From NCBI GenBank assembly GCA_031178585.1, contig JAPSIT010000037.1:1-15194 (forward strand): a stretch of DNA of 15,194 nucleotides, read 5' to 3'. A model generated the notes under the pieces. The model worked only from the letters and a program-made list of their open reading frames with translations. It searched no databases and had not been told where the DNA came from. Shown piece by piece: positions 1 through 8,024 of this stretch; the stretch's first letter is position 1; the number at the start of each line of letters is the position of its first letter. The translations under genes were made by a program, and so were the position numbers. The stretch is from Arthrobacter sp. (GTDB taxonomy: Bacteria; Actinomycetota; Actinomycetes; Actinomycetales; Micrococcaceae).

Positions 1-194
1 TATCAGCGGTGGGGAAGCCAGGATTTCGCTGCTGGCGAAATAGCGGCGGCCGCAGTGTTCCGTTTGTGCCGCTCTGCGCGGCGTTTCTTGAAAAGTATAC
101 CGGTCCGGACGCAGATGTCCGCCACCCTTCACACACAAGCTGGCAGGAATATCCCCAACCCTGGCCAAGCTCGTGGCAGGGAACGAGGGAGAAT
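1..194. other. Upstream leader of the operon; no convincing gene
   Basis: No gene can be supported here. One + frame closes at a TAG at 41-43 after thirteen codons (ISGGEARISLLAK), which could be the tail of an upstream gene cut by the window edge, but this is too short to identify. The frame of the SbnA-like gene stays open back to position 9, but that extension has no family resemblance. The only AT-rich patch is around 84-99, with TTGAAA at 88-93 and TATACC at 96-101, which are too close to be a -35/-10 pair. An 8-bp palindrome, GTCCGGAC, lies at 103-110. A promoter for the operon may lie here or further left. Confidence 0.4.
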
Positions 195-1268
195 ATGCCG
201 ATTATCAAGGATCCGCACCTGTTCAACGAGCAGAGCCTGTTCGTAGATTTGGAAGGGGTGCTGGGCTGCCGCCTCTATTTGAAGATTGAGGGGCTCAATT
301 TCGCCGGCTCAATCAAGCTCAAGCCCGCGCGGGAGATGGTCGAGCGCGCCGAGCGGGAGGGGCTGATCGGCCCCGGTTCCATCCTCGTGGAGTCTTCCTC
401 GGGCAATCTCGGCGTCGCGCTCAGCATGATCGCCGCCAGCAAGGGATACCGCTTCGTGTGTGTGATCGATCCGCGCTGCAACCCGCCAACCCGGCAACTT
501 ATGGAGTCGCTCGGGGCACAGGTGGACCTGGTCACCGAACCGGATCCCGTCGGCGGTTTCCTCGGAGCCCGGCTCAACCACGTGCTGGACCTGTGCGCGT
601 CCGACGAGCGGTACATCTGGCTCAACCAGTACACCAATCCCGGCAACTGGGGAGCGCACTACCGCTGGACTGCCCCCGAAATCTCCAATCAGTTCCCCGA
701 ACTGGACGTGCTATTCGTGGGAGCCGGGACAACGGGGACCTTGATGGGTTGCGCGCGATACTTCCATGAGCACCGGCCCGGTGTCCGTATTGTCGCGGTC
801 GATGCCGCAGGATCGGTCTCGTTCGGCGGCCAGCCGGCCACCCGGCTGATCCCGGGACTCGGCATGAGCGTGCGGCCGCCGCAGCTCGACGAGTCCTTGG
901 TTGATGACGTGGTGATGGTCGAAGAGCTGGATACGGTGCGCGCCTGCCACCGCCTCGCGGCCGCCGGCTTAACGCTCGGTGGCTCCACCGGGACCGTGGT
1001 CCACGGCGCCACGTCTTGGCTCGCCGACCACAACGCCCAGGAGCTGACGGCGGTGGCCATCTCCCCGGACATGGGCCGCCCGTACCTGGACACTGTCTAC
1101 AACCCTGACTGGGTGCACGATCATTTCGGTGCCGAAGCGCTGGCAACCGCCGATTTGGGACGGGCTCCGGGGCGGCGGTCCGACCCGGTGCCGGAGCCAC
1201 AGCACCCAGCACGAGTACCCGTGGCCGATTACGCCGCCACCGCCGCACTAGGGACTTTCCTGCAGTGA
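195..1268 (+). CDS. sbnA: SbnA-like 2,3-diaminopropionate synthase (PLP enzyme)
   Basis: This fold-type II PLP enzyme is of the cysteine synthase superfamily. SbnA of the staphyloferrin B pathway condenses O-phospho-L-serine with L-glutamate to N-(1-amino-1-carboxyl-2-ethyl)-glutamate, the precursor of Dap. The 357-residue protein follows SbnA closely. The PLP lysine is K41 in AGSIKLKPA, where typical members read GSxKDR. It also has ESSSGNLG (phosphate/substrate loop), WLNQY, GTTGT, AVDAAGS and GGSTGT (PLP phosphate side). About 45 extra residues trail the conserved core. ATG 195 is chosen because homology starts there and GAGGGAG lies at 185-191; the frame is open 62 codons further upstream but that stretch looks non-coding. 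The stop overlaps the next start (GTGA). Zwittermicin and viomycin clusters use homologues of this enzyme to make Dap as a building block. Assignment to the SbnA branch is strong; the cytoplasmic location is inferred. Confidence 0.9.
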   Translation: MPIIKDPHLFNEQSLFVDLEGVLGCRLYLKIEGLNFAGSIKLKPAREMVERAEREGLIGPGSILVESSSGNLGVALSMIAASKGYRFVCVIDPRCNPPTRQLMESLGAQVDLVTEPDPVGGFLGARLNHVLDLCASDERYIWLNQYTNPGNWGAHYRWTAPEISNQFPELDVLFVGAGTTGTLMGCARYFHEHRPGVRIVAVDAAGSVSFGGQPATRLIPGLGMSVRPPQLDESLVDDVVMVEELDTVRACHRLAAAGLTLGGSTGTVVHGATSWLADHNAQELTAVAISPDMGRPYLDTVYNPDWVHDHFGAEALATADLGRAPGRRSDPVPEPQHPARVPVADYAATAALGTFLQ

Positions 1269-4200
1269 AAATGCGTCTCGACAATCTGCAAGGCCCTCTG
1301 GGTTCCACATCTCCCATCAATCCCCCCATTCCTGAGACAACTGCGGCTCCGGCCGGGAACGGCTCCCCAGCGCAGCCGGTCACGGGTTCGAACGTTGCCC
1401 TGGAGCGCCGACTGGCGGATCTGCTCGCGTCCGTGGTGAAGAAGGACGACGTCCCCGTGGACGCCAACTTTTTCTACGACTTAGGCGCGGACTCACTGGT
1501 CATGGCGCAGTTCTGTGCCCGCGTGCGCAAGCAGCCGGACCTGCCGTCGGTGTCGATCAAGGACATCTACCAGAACCCAACGATCTCGGCGCTGGCCGCG
1601 GCCCTGGCACCGGCGGAAGAGGCGACGGCACAGGTGCAGGTGCAGAACCGGCTGGCGGAGGTGCTGTCCGGCGTGCTGGACGTCGAGCACGTGCCGGTGG
1701 ACGCCAACTTCTTCCACGACCTGGGCGCGGACTCGCTGGTCATGGCGCGGTTCTGCGCCCGGATGCGCAAGCAGACGGATCTGCCAGCGGTGTCCATTAA
1801 GGACATCTACCAGAACCCAACGATCTCGGCGCTGGCCGCGGCCCTGGCACCCGCGGAAAAGGCGACGGCACAGGTGCAGGAGCGGCTGGCCGGGGTGCTC
1901 GCCGACGTACTTGGCATCCAGCAGGTCCCGATGGACGCCGACTTCTTTCAGGACCTGGGCGCGGACTCGTTGCTCATGGCACGGTTCTGCGCCCGCATGC
2001 GTAAGCAGCCGGACCTGCCGGCGGTATCGATGAAGGACGTTTACGGTAACCCGAGCGTCTCCGCCCTCGCCGCGGCCCTGCAGGTTCCCTCGCAGCAGGA
2101 CCGGTTGCAGGAGCACTCACCGGCCGTGGCTTCGGTGCCGGAAACGCCGCGGCCCATGGACGCCCGGACTTGGGAGTACGTCATCTGCGGCGCCCTGCAG
2201 GTGCTCGTCTATTTCGGCTACTGCGTGGCCGCCGGACTGCTCACGGTCGTCTGGTACCAGTGGGTGTTCCCGGAAGCGGGGTCGGGCAACCACCACTGGT
2301 TGACCCACGGGACAGGATTCTGGGATATCTACCTCCGGTCGACCGCCTTTGCCGCGGCAGTGTTCGTGCTGATGTGCATCCTTCCTGTAGCGGCAAAGTG
2401 GATCATCCTTGGCCGTTTCCGTCCCGGGGAAATCCGCCTGTGGAGCTTGGCATATTTCCGGTTCTGGCTGGTGAAGACCTTGATCCGAACCTCCCCGCTG
2501 GTGTTACTGAGGGGGTCCCCGCTGACCACCTTCTACCTGCGGGCCATGGGCGCCAAGGTGGGCCGCAACGTGACGATCATGACCAACCGCCTGCCGGTCT
2601 GCACCGACCTCCTCACGATCGGGGAAGGAACGGTCGTCCGCAAGGACGCGATCTTGAACGGCTACCGCGCCCACGGCGGTGTCATCCAGCTGGGCGCGCT
2701 GACGCTGGGCCGGGACGTGATCGTTGGCGAGGGGAGCGTTTTGGACATCGACACCGCATTGGGGGACGGGTCGCAGTTGGGCCACCGGTCCACCCTGTAC
2801 ACCGGCCAGTCCGTGCCTGCCGGCGAGCGGTGGCACGGATCGCCCGGCAGGCGCACTGACGTGGACTATGGCGAAGTGGAGGCCAGGCCCTACTCGCCCT
2901 GGCGCCGGGGATGGTTCGCGACCTCCCAGGTGATCAGCATGATTGGGCTGGGCCGTATTCTGCTGAGTCAGGCGGTCATGCTGGCCGTCTTGGCGAATCC
3001 CAACGTGGCCGCACTCCTGGAGACGCAGGCGTTCGCGTTCACCGACTGGGTCTTCTACGCCGACGCCATTACCTACGCCGGTCTTGCTGTTTTTGGCGGC
3101 ACCGTCGTGTCGTTGCTCATCGTCACCACCGTCCCGCGGGTGGTTCAACTCGCCCTCAAACCGGACACGGTGTATCCGCTCTTCGGTCTGCGGCACGCGG
3201 CGGAGCGGGCGGTGTCGAGAATGACCAACAGGCCCATGCTGACGGGATTGTTTGGCGACAGCTCGTACGTCGTGAACTACGTGCGGGCCATCGGGTACAA
3301 GCTGCCGCAGGTCGAGCAAACCGGCTCGAACCTGGGCACGGGTTTCAAGCACGACAACCCGTACCTTTCGACGATAGGCACCGGCACAATGATCGCCGAC
3401 GGGGTGTCCTTTATGAACACCGATTTCTCGGCGACTTCGTTCAAAATCCGTGAGGCGGCGATCGGCGCACACAACTTCCTTGGAAACGCCGTGCTCTACC
3501 CTGCCGGGGCCAGGACCGGGGACAACTGCCTGCTCGCCACCAAGGTGATGGTCCCCCTCGACGGACCGTTGCGCCACGACGTAGGTCTGCTCGGGTCACC
3601 GCCGTTCGAGATCCCCCGCTCGGTCCTCCGGGACGCCCTCCCCCAGGAACACAGGAACCGTGCGCAATTCCGTCGGACGCTGGCAGCCAAAAACAGGCAC
3701 AACCTGCGCACGATGGCCCTCCTGATGCTGGTGCGGTGGCTCAACATCTCGCTGGCCATGATCATCATGTTCGCCGCCCTCGACCTGTCCGACCAGTTCA
3801 GTTTCCTTGCCATCAGCGCAGCCTTCGTAATGGTGCTCGTGGTTGGCTTGTTGGTCCCCATCGGCATCGAGCGTCTCGCCAGGGGACTGAAACCGCTTCA
3901 GCCCCAGCTCTGCTCTATCTACAACCCCTACTTCTGGTGGCACGAGCGGTACTGGAAGATGTCGCTGCAGAGCCGTTACGCAGGCCTCCTCAACGGGACG
4001 CCGTTCAAGCCCCTGGTCTGGCGTCTGCTCGGCGTACGGATTGGAAGCCGGGTCTTCGACGACGGCTGTGGCATCATCGAGCGGACCCTGGTCACGATCG
4101 GCTCCCGTTGCGCCTTGAACGCCGGCACCACCCTCCAATCCCATTCACAGGAGGACGGCATGTTCAAGTCGGACCACATCGTTGTTGGCGACGACGTCAC

Positions 4201-4414
4201 CCTCGGCGTCTCCGCGTTCGTCCACTACGGCGCGACCGTCGAAGACGGCGCGGTCGTCGCCGCCGACTCCTTCGTGATGAAGGGAACGACTCTCACCCGC
4301 GGATCCCTGTGGGCCGGTAACCCGGCGGACGAGGCGCGCGCCGCCACCACATCAGCGGACGAGGCCCGCGCCGCCGCCATATCGTCGGACGTCCTGGAAA
4401 GGCCACTGTCATGA
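1265..4414 (+). CDS. Pls-like membrane synthetase with three tandem carrier domains and no adenylation domain
   Basis: The protein has 1049 residues. Residues 1-44 are a Pro/Ala/Thr-rich leader. Three peptidyl carrier domains follow at about 45-115, 125-195 and 203-272, each with a DLGADSL site for phosphopantetheine (S77, S157, S235). The rest matches the terminal module of epsilon-poly-L-lysine synthetase and other Pls/PosA-family NRPSs. Pairs of hydrophobic helices lie at about 306-331/360-383, 553-577/598-624 and 815-838/845-866. Each pair is followed by a soluble left-handed beta-helix-like lobe: about 428-530, 677-785 and 921-1021. In Pls these three lobes and six helices form the peptide bond without a canonical condensation or thioesterase domain, and release product at the membrane. 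Pls carries A and T domains at its N-terminus. Here the A domain is absent and three T domains replace the single one, so aminoacyl groups must be loaded by another protein, presumably the next gene product. GTG 1265 overlaps the upstream stop (GTGA) with TAGGGA 10 nt upstream; ATG 1271 is an alternative start. Confidence 0.9.
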   Translation: MKMRLDNLQGPLGSTSPINPPIPETTAAPAGNGSPAQPVTGSNVALERRLADLLASVVKKDDVPVDANFFYDLGADSLVMAQFCARVRKQPDLPSVSIKDIYQNPTISALAAALAPAEEATAQVQVQNRLAEVLSGVLDVEHVPVDANFFHDLGADSLVMARFCARMRKQTDLPAVSIKDIYQNPTISALAAALAPAEKATAQVQERLAGVLADVLGIQQVPMDADFFQDLGADSLLMARFCARMRKQPDLPAVSMKDVYGNPSVSALAAALQVPSQQDRLQEHSPAVASVPETPRPMDARTWEYVICGALQVLVYFGYCVAAGLLTVVWYQWVFPEAGSGNHHWLTHGTGFWDIYLRSTAFAAAVFVLMCILPVAAKWIILGRFRPGEIRLWSLAYFRFWLVKTLIRTSPLVLLRGSPLTTFYLRAMGAKVGRNVTIMTNRLPVCTDLLTIGEGTVVRKDAILNGYRAHGGVIQLGALTLGRDVIVGEGSVLDIDTALGDGSQLGHRSTLYTGQSVPAGERWHGSPGRRTDVDYGEVEARPYSPWRRGWFATSQVISMIGLGRILLSQAVMLAVLANPNVAALLETQAFAFTDWVFYADAITYAGLAVFGGTVVSLLIVTTVPRVVQLALKPDTVYPLFGLRHAAERAVSRMTNRPMLTGLFGDSSYVVNYVRAIGYKLPQVEQTGSNLGTGFKHDNPYLSTIGTGTMIADGVSFMNTDFSATSFKIREAAIGAHNFLGNAVLYPAGARTGDNCLLATKVMVPLDGPLRHDVGLLGSPPFEIPRSVLRDALPQEHRNRAQFRRTLAAKNRHNLRTMALLMLVRWLNISLAMIIMFAALDLSDQFSFLAISAAFVMVLVVGLLVPIGIERLARGLKPLQPQLCSIYNPYFWWHERYWKMSLQSRYAGLLNGTPFKPLVWRLLGVRIGSRVFDDGCGIIERTLVTIGSRCALNAGTTLQSHSQEDGMFKSDHIVVGDDVTLGVSAFVHYGATVEDGAVVAADSFVMKGTTLTRGSLWAGNPADEARAATTSADEARAAAISSDVLERPLS
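1397..2080 (+). repeat. Triplicated carrier-domain coding repeat
   Basis: Three in-frame copies of a carrier-domain unit lie head to tail, with modification serines 80 and then 78 codons apart. Copies 1 and 2 share an exact 53-bp stretch (1559-1611 and 1799-1851), and the flanking sequence is also nearly identical. Copy 3 is more diverged, with the linker two codons shorter and MKDVYGNPSV replacing IKDIYQNPTI. The exact identity points to recent duplication or gene conversion between copies 1 and 2. Confidence 0.9.
4325..4384 (+). repeat. Two 30-bp tandem repeats at the C-terminus of the Pls-like protein
   Basis: Codons 1021-1030 and 1031-1040 read ADEARAATTS and ADEARAAAIS, a duplicated Ala/Glu/Arg-rich ten-residue unit placed after the last beta-helix lobe. 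It forms a polar tail just before the stop. No function is evident; slippage-type expansion is likely. Confidence 0.8.
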
Positions 4415-7017
4415 CCTCCAGCCCCGCTCTCAGCTGCCGCACGGCCGGCCACTCGTTCGATCCGGCCCACGGCGGGCCCTCCCTCCCCGCTGCCGCACCA
4501 ACGACGATTCCCAGGTGGAGACAGGATCCTCAACCGGGCCAGGAGCGGGTCGAGCTGCCGGTTCCTGAGGACCTGGGCACGGCCGTGCGGACGCTGGCCC
4601 AGAACCTGCAGGTGGCTCCCGGCTCGATCTGGCTGGCGGCACACGCGAGAGTGCTTCAGGCCTTGACGGGCGAGACGGAGATCACCACCGGTTGCCTGGA
4701 TGCGTTCGGGACTTGGCAGCGCAACCTGGATCTGACCCACCGGTCCTGGCGGGCCCTCGTCTTCGATGCGAACCGAATGCAGGCCCGTGCGGAGCAGTCC
4801 CGCCCCGGGCAGGCAAGCCACGAGTCAGCCGCCCCGGGCTACGAGGTGGTGTTCGGCGGCCTTAGGGACGACGATTGGGAGCTGCCGGAGGGCATCGTGC
4901 TCGGTATGTCGGTCGGGACAGCGGCCACCGGCGAGGCGCTTCGCCTGAAGTACCGGGCAAATGTTCTGGACGCAGATGCCGCCCGCCGCATCGCCGGCTA
5001 CTATCTCGCCGCGCTCCGTGGCTTGGTAGCGGACCCGGGGGCGGCTCCCTTCGACACCGACCTGGTCGGCCAGGAGGAGCGGCGTTTCCAGCTTGAGCAG
5101 TTAGCCGGGCCCGAGCGGCCCCGGCCGCAGCGACGTTTCCACGAGCTGTTCGAGGAGCGGGTCAGCCAGCATCCCGAACGTATCGCGGCCGTTGAAGGCG
5201 CACGCGAATGGACGTACTCGGAGCTGAACGCCCGTGCCAACCGCATTGCCCGTGCCCTGCTCGGGCGCGGGCTACGCGCGGAGGACATCGTGGCGGTCGT
5301 CGCGGAACGTGATCTGGAGTGGATGGCCGCTGTGATCGGCATCCTCAAAGCCGGGGGCGCATACCTGCCGATAGAGCCGCACTTTCCGGCCGACCGAATC
5401 GCCAGAACGCTCACACGGGCCGGGGTCCGGGTAGTGCTCACCGAACGCGGCAGCACCACCACCCTCGATGAGGCACTGGTAGGAATGCCTGCAGTGACGA
5501 AGCTTCTGTTCGAGGACATCGAGGCTGAGGGGCACCCCGCCGACGACCTCGGCATGGAAATCCGTCCCGATCAGCTCGCTTACGTCTATTTCACCTCCGG
5601 GTCCACTGGCGAGCCGAAAGGCGCGATGTGCGAGCACGACGGCATGGTGAACCACCTGTACGCCAAGATTGAGGACCTGGGGATTCGCCCTGGGGACGTC
5701 GTCGCCCAGACCGCCCCCCAATGCTTCGATATCTCGCTGTGGCAACTGGTCTCGCCGCTGCTCGTCGGCGGCCGCACACTCATAGTCGGGCAGGACCGTA
5801 TCCTCGACGTTGAGCAGTTCATCGACACGGTGGAACGGGGTGCGGTGGCGGTCTTCCAAGTCGTCCCGTCGTATCTGGACGCCGTGGTGGCCTACCTGGG
5901 CGGCAAGCCTCGCGCCCTACCGCACCTCCGCTGCGTCTCGGCGACAGGGGAGGCTTTGAAGCGGGAGCTGGTCCGCCGCTGGTTCGACGTGATGCCGAAC
6001 GTCAAGCTGGTCAACGCCTACGGGCTGACGGAAACCTCCGACGACACGAACCACGAAGTGATGAGTGCAGCGCCCGCGGGCAGCTCCGTGCCACTGGGTC
6101 CGCCAATCCCGAACGTCCGGATCCACATCCTCGACGAGCGGCAGCGGCTTGTGCCGCTTGGAGCGCCGGGTGAGATCGCCTTTTCCGGGGTGTGCGTGGG
6201 CCGCGGCTACATCAACGACCCGGAGCGCACTGCACAGGCCTACTCCACTGATCCCTATGTGGACGGCGCGCGGCTCTACCGGGCTGGCGATTACGGCCGC
6301 TGGTCCCCCGACGGCAAGCTGGAGTATCTGGGCCGGCGGGACAACCAAGTCAAAATCTCGGGGTTCCGCATCGAGATCGGCGACATCGAGAACGCGCTGC
6401 TGCGAGTTCCCGGCGTCCGCGACGGCGCCGTCGTCGTAGGCGAGGGCGCGGGGCAGTCCAAGTTCCTCGTGGCGTTCTACTCCGGCAATCTGCCGATTGG
6501 AGTTGACGAAATCCGCAGCGAGATGGCCGCGCGGGTACCGGGCTACATGGTTCCGTCGGCGTACAGGTGGCAGGAGAGGCTGCCCCTGACCGGCAACGGA
6601 AAGATCGACCGGAAAGCCTTGACCCGCATGGCACTGGAGGTCGTCCCCGAGGCCGGAACCGCCCGGGAAGCCCTCTCCGCGACCGAGCAACGGCTCGCCG
6701 AGGCATGGGCGACGGTGCTCGGCCTGCCGGTGGGCCGGATCGGTGGGCAGGACTCGTTCTTTGCGCTTGGCGGGACTTCGCTGTCCGCGGTGAAGCTCGC
6801 CGTCCTGCTCAAGCGCGCAGTGTCGATCAAGGACATCATGCAGACGCCCATCCTGGCGGACCTGGCGGCCCTGCTCGAAGCCTCGTCCCTGGCGGACACT
6901 GCCGTTCCGCCCGCCCCACGGCCGGCGGGAGCCGTCCCGGAGCCTAACTCCATGGCCCGGGTGGGAGGGCCGGTTGGCCAGTCCCACCAGCTACCCATGA
7001 AACGAAAGGACCACTGA
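4411..7017 (+). CDS. NRPS adenylation-carrier protein with a truncated condensation lobe, likely activating a basic amino acid
   Basis: The protein has 868 residues. About 45-215 resembles only the C-terminal lobe of a condensation domain (SIWLAAHARVLQALTGE, then LKYRANVLDADAARRIAGYY) and lacks the HHxxxDG active site, so it is not expected to condense. A full adenylation domain follows at about 245-740: A3 TSGSTGEPKG (395-404), A4 FDISLWQ (439-445), A5 NAYGLTE (535-541), A7 YRAGD (623-627), A8 around GRRDNQVKISGFRIE (641-655) and A10 NGKIDR with K730. A carrier domain at about 755-825 has GGTS with S790. Aligning by eye to GrsA gives pocket residues D-I-W-Q-S-T-A-D-D-K, whose paired aspartates at positions 330/331 fit a cationic substrate such as a diamino acid. 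The start overlaps the preceding stop (ATGA), with GGAAAGG 8 nt upstream. It probably supplies aminoacyl groups in trans to the carrier domains of the Pls-like protein; direct loading versus transfer from its own carrier cannot be told. There is no thioesterase. Confidence 0.9.
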   Translation: MTSSPALSCRTAGHSFDPAHGGPSLPAAAPTTIPRWRQDPQPGQERVELPVPEDLGTAVRTLAQNLQVAPGSIWLAAHARVLQALTGETEITTGCLDAFGTWQRNLDLTHRSWRALVFDANRMQARAEQSRPGQASHESAAPGYEVVFGGLRDDDWELPEGIVLGMSVGTAATGEALRLKYRANVLDADAARRIAGYYLAALRGLVADPGAAPFDTDLVGQEERRFQLEQLAGPERPRPQRRFHELFEERVSQHPERIAAVEGAREWTYSELNARANRIARALLGRGLRAEDIVAVVAERDLEWMAAVIGILKAGGAYLPIEPHFPADRIARTLTRAGVRVVLTERGSTTTLDEALVGMPAVTKLLFEDIEAEGHPADDLGMEIRPDQLAYVYFTSGSTGEPKGAMCEHDGMVNHLYAKIEDLGIRPGDVVAQTAPQCFDISLWQLVSPLLVGGRTLIVGQDRILDVEQFIDTVERGAVAVFQVVPSYLDAVVAYLGGKPRALPHLRCVSATGEALKRELVRRWFDVMPNVKLVNAYGLTETSDDTNHEVMSAAPAGSSVPLGPPIPNVRIHILDERQRLVPLGAPGEIAFSGVCVGRGYINDPERTAQAYSTDPYVDGARLYRAGDYGRWSPDGKLEYLGRRDNQVKISGFRIEIGDIENALLRVPGVRDGAVVVGEGAGQSKFLVAFYSGNLPIGVDEIRSEMAARVPGYMVPSAYRWQERLPLTGNGKIDRKALTRMALEVVPEAGTAREALSATEQRLAEAWATVLGLPVGRIGGQDSFFALGGTSLSAVKLAVLLKRAVSIKDIMQTPILADLAALLEASSLADTAVPPAPRPAGAVPEPNSMARVGGPVGQSHQLPMKRKDH

Positions 7018-8024
7018 TGTCGTCTCCTACACCCCGGATCCAGTTCGACGTGGAACGCCAGGCTGGTCAAGCGCCGATGCTCACCATCGAGGATGGCCAC
7101 GACCCCGTGCGGTGGGCCGAACAGAACCGTGAGGCGCTGCGTGCGGCCGTGGATGAGCACGGCGCCGTCCTGGTCCGCGGTCTGGGTCTCCGGGATCCAG
7201 CCGAAGTGGCCGATGTCTTCCAACGGCTGGTTTCCGGTGGCCTCATGCCGGACCGGGAGGCGTTCGCCACCAGGCAGCCCTACTTGGACGGCGTGTACTC
7301 ATCCCTCACTTGGCCGGCGAACCAGCCCATGTGCATGCACCATGAGCTCAGCTACGCGCTCGAGTTCCCCGGATTGATGCTCTTCGCCTGTCTCCGGGCA
7401 CCCAGCGTCGGTGGGGTGACCGGCGTGGCTAACGCCCACGCCGTGCTCGATGCCCTACCCCCGGACATCGTCCGGCGGTTCGAAAACGAGGGGTGGCTGC
7501 TCGCCCGCAGCTACAACGAAGACATCGGTGCCACCTATGAGGAGGCGTTCGGGGTTTCCAACCGCGCCGACGTCGAGAGCTACTGCCGCGCGCACGAAAT
7601 CGAGTTCGAGTGGCAGAGCGACGGGGAGCTGCGCACCCGGCAACGGCGCCCCGCCGTGGTCCGGCACCCGGTGACCGGCCAGCGCTGCTGGTTCAACCAG
7701 GTGGCGTTCCTGAGCGAATGGACGATTGCGCCCGAGGTGCGGGAGTACCTGGTGGACGTCTATGGTCCCGACGGGCTGCCCTTCAACACCCTCTTTGGCA
7801 ATGGTGAGCCGATCGGCGAGGAAATCATTGCCCTCCTGAACGAGGTCTACGAGGCCCACACTCTTCGAACCCCCTGGGAGACGGGGGACCTCATGCTGGT
7901 CGACAACGTCCGCATGGCGCACAGCCGCGAGGCTTACGAGGGGCCTCGGGAGATTCTCGTCGGCATGGCCGAGCCGCGCAACGTATTCGATCTCAATCCC
8001 CACGTCCAGGACGGTGCACGATGA
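7017..8024 (+). CDS. SyrP/TauD-like Fe(II)/2-oxoglutarate-dependent oxygenase
   Basis: This 335-residue non-heme iron oxygenase resembles the clavaminate synthase/SyrP branch of the TauD superfamily. The facial triad is visible as H108-x-E110 in MHHELSY and distal H302 in DNVRMAHSRE. R311 in GPREILVG is the likely 2-oxoglutarate carboxylate anchor. The Glu rather than Asp in the HxE motif is usual for this branch. SyrP itself hydroxylates aspartate held on an NRPS carrier domain, and VioC acts on free arginine, so a beta-hydroxylation of the carrier-bound or free building block is the best guess here. The substrate is unknown. The start is fused to the preceding stop (TGATG), with AAAGGA 6 nt upstream, and the stop overlaps the SbnB-like start (ATGA), so it belongs to the same expression unit. 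Confidence 0.88.
   Translation: MSSPTPRIQFDVERQAGQAPMLTIEDGHDPVRWAEQNREALRAAVDEHGAVLVRGLGLRDPAEVADVFQRLVSGGLMPDREAFATRQPYLDGVYSSLTWPANQPMCMHHELSYALEFPGLMLFACLRAPSVGGVTGVANAHAVLDALPPDIVRRFENEGWLLARSYNEDIGATYEEAFGVSNRADVESYCRAHEIEFEWQSDGELRTRQRRPAVVRHPVTGQRCWFNQVAFLSEWTIAPEVREYLVDVYGPDGLPFNTLFGNGEPIGEEIIALLNEVYEAHTLRTPWETGDLMLVDNVRMAHSREAYEGPREILVGMAEPRNVFDLNPHVQDGAR

Noticed and set aside
9..194. 62-codon N-terminal extension of the SbnA-like protein
   Set aside because: It has no similarity to the family; ATG 195 has a Shine-Dalgarno sequence and gives the expected N-terminus.
622..1467. Minus-strand open frame across the end of the SbnA-like gene
   Set aside because: It is antisense to conserved PLP-enzyme and carrier-domain sequence; the Arg/Pro-rich translation resembles nothing.
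1397..2080. CRISPR-like or mobile repeat array
   Set aside because: The periodic repeats are in-frame carrier domains with matching protein motifs, and spacing follows domain length.
2504..3577. Long minus-strand open frame (357 codons) inside the Pls-like gene
   Set aside because: It is antisense to well-conserved membrane and beta-helix coding sequence, its translation is His/Arg/Gly-rich with no family resemblance, and long antisense frames are common in high-GC DNA.
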